Assembly (NCBI GenBank): GCA_016871155.1
Contig: VFZO01000019.1
Coordinates: 1 to 43,804, forward strand
DNA: 43,804 nt
Source of the DNA: Acidobacteriota bacterium
GTDB lineage: Bacteria > Acidobacteriota > Terriglobia > Bryobacterales > Bryobacteraceae
Direction: 5' to 3'
Position 1 is the stretch's first letter, and each line of letters starts with the position of its first letter. Position numbers and translations under genes: made by a program. Of the stretch, positions 41,107 to 43,804 are shown one piece after another. The notes beneath the pieces were generated by a model. That model ran no database searches. It had not been told where the DNA came from and saw only the letters and a list, made by a program, of their open reading frames with translations.

Positions 41107-43462
41107 CCTCGAACTGTTGGAGTATCCGGAGTTGAAAGCGCTGATCGCGCGCCATATCAGCTCTACTCCCGCGCGCCGCATTCTGGACGCGCTGGAACCG
41201 GGGACGGACCGGCCGGCGCTCGAGAACGCCTTGGCCGAAACCAGCGAGGCGCGGATTCTGCTCGATGGCGCGGCGGGTCAGAAGGGCGCTTCCATTCGCT
41301 TCTCCGGGCTTCCAGAGGTAGACCAGGGGTTGGGCCGGCTGGGTATTGAGGGCGCCTCGCTCGACGGCAAGGAGATCTACGACCTGTTGCAGTGGCTGGA
41401 TCGCGCAGTGGAGATCCGTTCGGTCATTCAAGGGGCCGGCGACCGGTTTCCGCTGCTGGCGAAACGGGCGGCTGCGCTGGCCGATCTGCGGACGATCCTT
41501 CGCGGCATCGCCGGGAAACTTCATCCGAATGGCACGTTGACCGACCACGCCAGCGTGGCGCTGGAACGGCTGCGGCGCGGTATGGAACGGCAGCGCAGCC
41601 AGATACAGCAGTCGCTGGAGCGGTTCCTGCGTCAGCACAAGGATGAAGGCATCCTCCAGGACGACTTTGTCACCATTCGCGGCGATCGCTTCGTCATCCC
41701 GCTTGTGGCCGGGGCAAAATCGAAAGTGCCAGGCGTGATCCACGGCTCCAGCGGCACCGGCGCGACGCTGTTCGTCGAGCCAATGGACACCATCGTGCTG
41801 AACAACGAGCTCGTCCGGCTGGCTGAGCAGGAGATGCGGGAGTGCCATCGCATTCTTCTTGAGCTGACCGAAACGCTGCGTGAGCACACACCGGCCATTC
41901 GCAACACGGTTCATACCTTGGCAGGGCTGGAGTTCGTATTCGCCAAGGCCCGCTTCGCGCGCCAGTTTCACTGCGTCACGCCCCATTTTGGCGAGCGGCT
42001 GCACCTGGACGCGGCCCGGCACCCGGTGTTGGAGGACGTCCTGCGGCGCGAGGGCAAAAAGGTGGTTCCCGCGTCGTTCACGATGGACCGGGAGAACCGG
42101 ACACTGCTGATTACCGGTCCGAACACGGGCGGCAAAACGGTGACGATGAAGACGGCCGGTTTGTTGACACTAATGGCGCAGTCCGCGATTCCTGTCCCGT
42201 GCGAGGACGCTGAGTTTCCAGTCTTCGATCAAGTGTTGGCCGATATCGGCGATAACCAGTCCATCGCCGAGAGCCTGTCCAGTTTTTCGAGCCATGTCAA
42301 GCACGTGGGGCAGATGATCCGGTCGGCCACGCGCGATTCGCTGGTGCTGCTGGATGAGTTGGGCCGGGCCACCGATCCGGAAGAAGGCGGTGCATTGGGC
42401 GTCGCCGTGCTGGAGCGGTTTCGCGAGATAGGCGCGTTCACGCTTGGCTCTACGCACCTGCTGTCTCTCAAGGTCTGGGGCGCGACCCACGCGGGCGTCG
42501 TTCAGGCGTCGATGGGCTTCAACGAACAGGAGTTGACGCCGACGTTTCAGTTATTGACCGGCGCGCCGGGGCGGTCCGCGGGCTTGTCGATCGCATCGAA
42601 GCTCGGTTTGCCGAAAGGCCTGATCGACCGGGCGCGCGAAGCGATGTCAACGAACGAGCGCGATATCGCCGGGTTTCTGGCGGAGCTGCATCGAAGACTG
42701 GCCGAGGTGAAGGCCAAGCAGGCCGTTGTGGCCGAGGAGCGGGTCCGGCAGGAACGCGAAACCGCCAAGCTGCGCGAGGAGTTGCAAAGGCAGGAAGAGG
42801 CGAAGCGGGCCGAACTGGAGAAGCGTTCGGCTGAGGCGTTGGCAAAGTTTGAGCGCCAGGCCGCCGATCTGCTCGCGGGAATCCAGGAACGGAAATCGTC
42901 AGACGTGATGGTGCGCAAACTGGCCCGGGCGCAGGCGGAATTCAAGCACGAGTTGCAGCAGGCCGTGGCGCCGCCGCGCGAGATACCCAAGCAAACACTG
43001 GTTGTCGATGAGGGCAGCCGGGTGCGGCTGCGTGGCATCCGCGAGCCAGCGCGCGTTCGGCGGCTGCTGCCCAATGGCGATGTGGACGTGGAAGTGGGCT
43101 ACATGAAAATGCGCGTGCCTTACGACGACATCACCGAACTCTTGCCGGAGGGTCCCACGGGTCCCAAGCTGCCCGCGAACGTCACCTACACGCCGGGTCC
43201 CGCGTGGGACGTGGTGACCAAAGAGATCAACGTCATCGGTCAGCGCGCCGAAGAAGCCTGCGACCAGGTGGAGCGGTTCATCGATACCGCGGCGCTGGCC
43301 AGCGTGGACCGCGTTCGCATTGTCCACGGCCACGGAATGGGTGTGTTGAAGCGCGCTATTGGCGACCTGCTGCGCAAAAACCCGCTCGTGACCAAACACT
43401 ACGCGGCGACGCCGGCCGAAGGCGGCAATGGAGCCACGATCGCCGAGCTGAAGGAGATGTAA
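41093..43462 (+). CDS. mutS2: Endonuclease MutS2
   Basis: 789 residues, typical length. MutS core and clamp region about 1-320, ATPase with Walker A GPNTGGKT (342-349) and Walker B LVLLDELGRATDPEEG, long coiled coil about 520-610 (Glu/Arg/Ala-rich), KOW-like segment and C-terminal Smr endonuclease domain (EINVIGQRAEEACDQVERF, then VHGHGMGVLKRAI). Family roles are suppression of recombination and rescue of collided ribosomes. It lacks the MutS mismatch-recognition domain, as expected. The start inside the Nudix gene gives the conserved MELSSLELLEYPELKALI opening. A strong terminator hairpin follows. Confidence 0.95.
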   Translation: MELSSLELLEYPELKALIARHISSTPARRILDALEPGTDRPALENALAETSEARILLDGAAGQKGASIRFSGLPEVDQGLGRLGIEGASLDGKEIYDLLQWLDRAVEIRSVIQGAGDRFPLLAKRAAALADLRTILRGIAGKLHPNGTLTDHASVALERLRRGMERQRSQIQQSLERFLRQHKDEGILQDDFVTIRGDRFVIPLVAGAKSKVPGVIHGSSGTGATLFVEPMDTIVLNNELVRLAEQEMRECHRILLELTETLREHTPAIRNTVHTLAGLEFVFAKARFARQFHCVTPHFGERLHLDAARHPVLEDVLRREGKKVVPASFTMDRENRTLLITGPNTGGKTVTMKTAGLLTLMAQSAIPVPCEDAEFPVFDQVLADIGDNQSIAESLSSFSSHVKHVGQMIRSATRDSLVLLDELGRATDPEEGGALGVAVLERFREIGAFTLGSTHLLSLKVWGATHAGVVQASMGFNEQELTPTFQLLTGAPGRSAGLSIASKLGLPKGLIDRAREAMSTNERDIAGFLAELHRRLAEVKAKQAVVAEERVRQERETAKLREELQRQEEAKRAELEKRSAEALAKFERQAADLLAGIQERKSSDVMVRKLARAQAEFKHELQQAVAPPREIPKQTLVVDEGSRVRLRGIREPARVRRLLPNGDVDVEVGYMKMRVPYDDITELLPEGPTGPKLPANVTYTPGPAWDVVTKEINVIGQRAEEACDQVERFIDTAALASVDRVRIVHGHGMGVLKRAIGDLLRKNPLVTKHYAATPAEGGNGATIAELKEM

Positions 43463-43467
43463 ACGCC

Positions 43468-43503
43468 AAGGGCGTCCAAACCCTGCACGGCTTGGACGCC
43501 CTT
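43468..43503. terminator. Strong terminator hairpin after mutS2
   Basis: AAGGGCGTCCAA (43468-43479) pairs perfectly over 12 bp with TTGGACGCCCTT (43492-43503), with a 12-base loop. It lies between convergent genes and is palindromic, so it can serve both strands. Confidence 0.8.
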
Positions 43504-43551
43504 GAGCTTTGGCAATGGCCCCCGTTACAACAGGCGGCGTGTCGCCAAACT

Positions 43552-43804
43552 TTAGAATTCCAACATTACGGTTAGATTCATCAACGGCTGGCCGCCCAGG
43601 GAGGCGGTCCGGGGATCGTCGGTGAGTTTGCCGAATATTTGCGGGTTGCGGAAATCGACAATCGTCGTCGGTCCGGTGAAGTTGAACGTCTTGTAGGCGT
43701 TTTGCATGTCCCAGCGGAGCTGTGCGCGCGTTCTCTCCTTGATCATGAAATTCTTTTGGAGAGAGAACTGCGCCCAGGCCATCCTGGGTCCGGTAATAAT
43801 GTTG
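43552..43804 (-). CDS. C-terminal end of a third TonB-dependent receptor-like protein (start outside window)
   Basis: The frame enters from the right edge and ends at the stop beginning at 43552. It reads NIITGPRMAWAQFSLQKNFMIKE (given in parts: NIITGPRMAWAQ, FSLQKNFMIKE), then RTRAQLRWDMQNAYKTFNFTGP and PLMNLTVMLEF. The RAQLRWDMQNAYKTFNFTGP region and the final phenylalanine match the last strands of the two complete receptors in this window. Only about 83 residues are visible. Confidence 0.8.
   Translation of the reverse strand, partial: NIITGPRMAWAQFSLQKNFMIKERTRAQLRWDMQNAYKTFNFTGPTTIVDFRNPQIFGKLTDDPRTASLGGQPLMNLTVMLEF

Noticed and set aside
1..43804. CRISPR arrays, rRNA or tRNA genes, prophage or defence islands
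   Set aside because: I saw no regularly spaced repeats, no rRNA-like or tRNA-like sequence, and no phage or recognised defence genes.

Overview
The window is GC-rich and densely coded. It looks like a chromosome segment of an Acidobacteriota bacterium, probably of the Solibacter/Bryobacter type. The markers are a PadR regulator coupled to a duplicated FtsX-type permease (ADOP architecture), three very large TonB-receptor-like proteins with an N-terminal carboxypeptidase-regulatory-like domain, Tat-leader sugar enzymes, an ASPIC/UnbV seven-repeat propeller protein and a Kgd-type 2-oxoglutarate dehydrogenase. This assignment rests on gene families only; no rRNA or tRNA gene is present.

Layout. 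1-200: 3' end of an unknown gene. 537-5554 (minus): a Gfo/Idh/MocA oxidoreductase, then kgd, then a rhodanese whose catalytic cysteine codon is TGA. 5580-11248 (plus): sugar isomerase-like protein, TonB-dependent receptor, haem-binding protein, secreted repeat protein. 11245-11856 (minus): HAD phosphatase. 11930-17571 (plus): padR-permease, then argF-argH-argR behind two ARG-box-like sites. 17573-21019 (minus): second receptor. 21088-26634 (plus): beta-propeller protein, LacI regulator, structured leader, sulfite-oxidase-like enzyme, MBL hydrolase, YggU protein, HtrA protease. 26607-33643 (minus): tonB, deacetylase, giant kinase/TPR/propeller protein, Rpn-type nuclease, two small secreted proteins. 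33707-36558 (plus): enolase-superfamily enzyme and aldehyde dehydrogenase. 36558-38964: a gene-poor segment bounded by inverted hairpin elements, holding a deacetylase, a candidate structured RNA and a 52-residue membrane protein. 38954-43462: DUF1684 protein, SMP-30 lactonase, Nudix hydrolase, mutS2. 43552-end (minus): 3' end of a third receptor.

How the genes work together. The arg genes form a self-regulated operon. The receptors, TonB, sugar dehydrogenase/isomerase, enolase-superfamily enzyme, lactonase and aldehyde dehydrogenase suggest a copiotroph taking up and oxidising plant or microbial sugars.

The strongest unusual signal is the rhodanese at 537-866. A single in-frame TGA sits exactly at the active-site cysteine. 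The reading frame continues with intact rhodanese sequence to TAG, and a SECIS-like hairpin follows the TGA at the right distance. It is best read as a selenocysteine rhodanese translationally coupled to 2-oxoglutarate dehydrogenase. Other points worth attention are the structured RNA at 38337-38523, the paired hairpin elements around it, the imperfect direct repeat bracketing the Rpn gene, and the kinase-propeller fusion.
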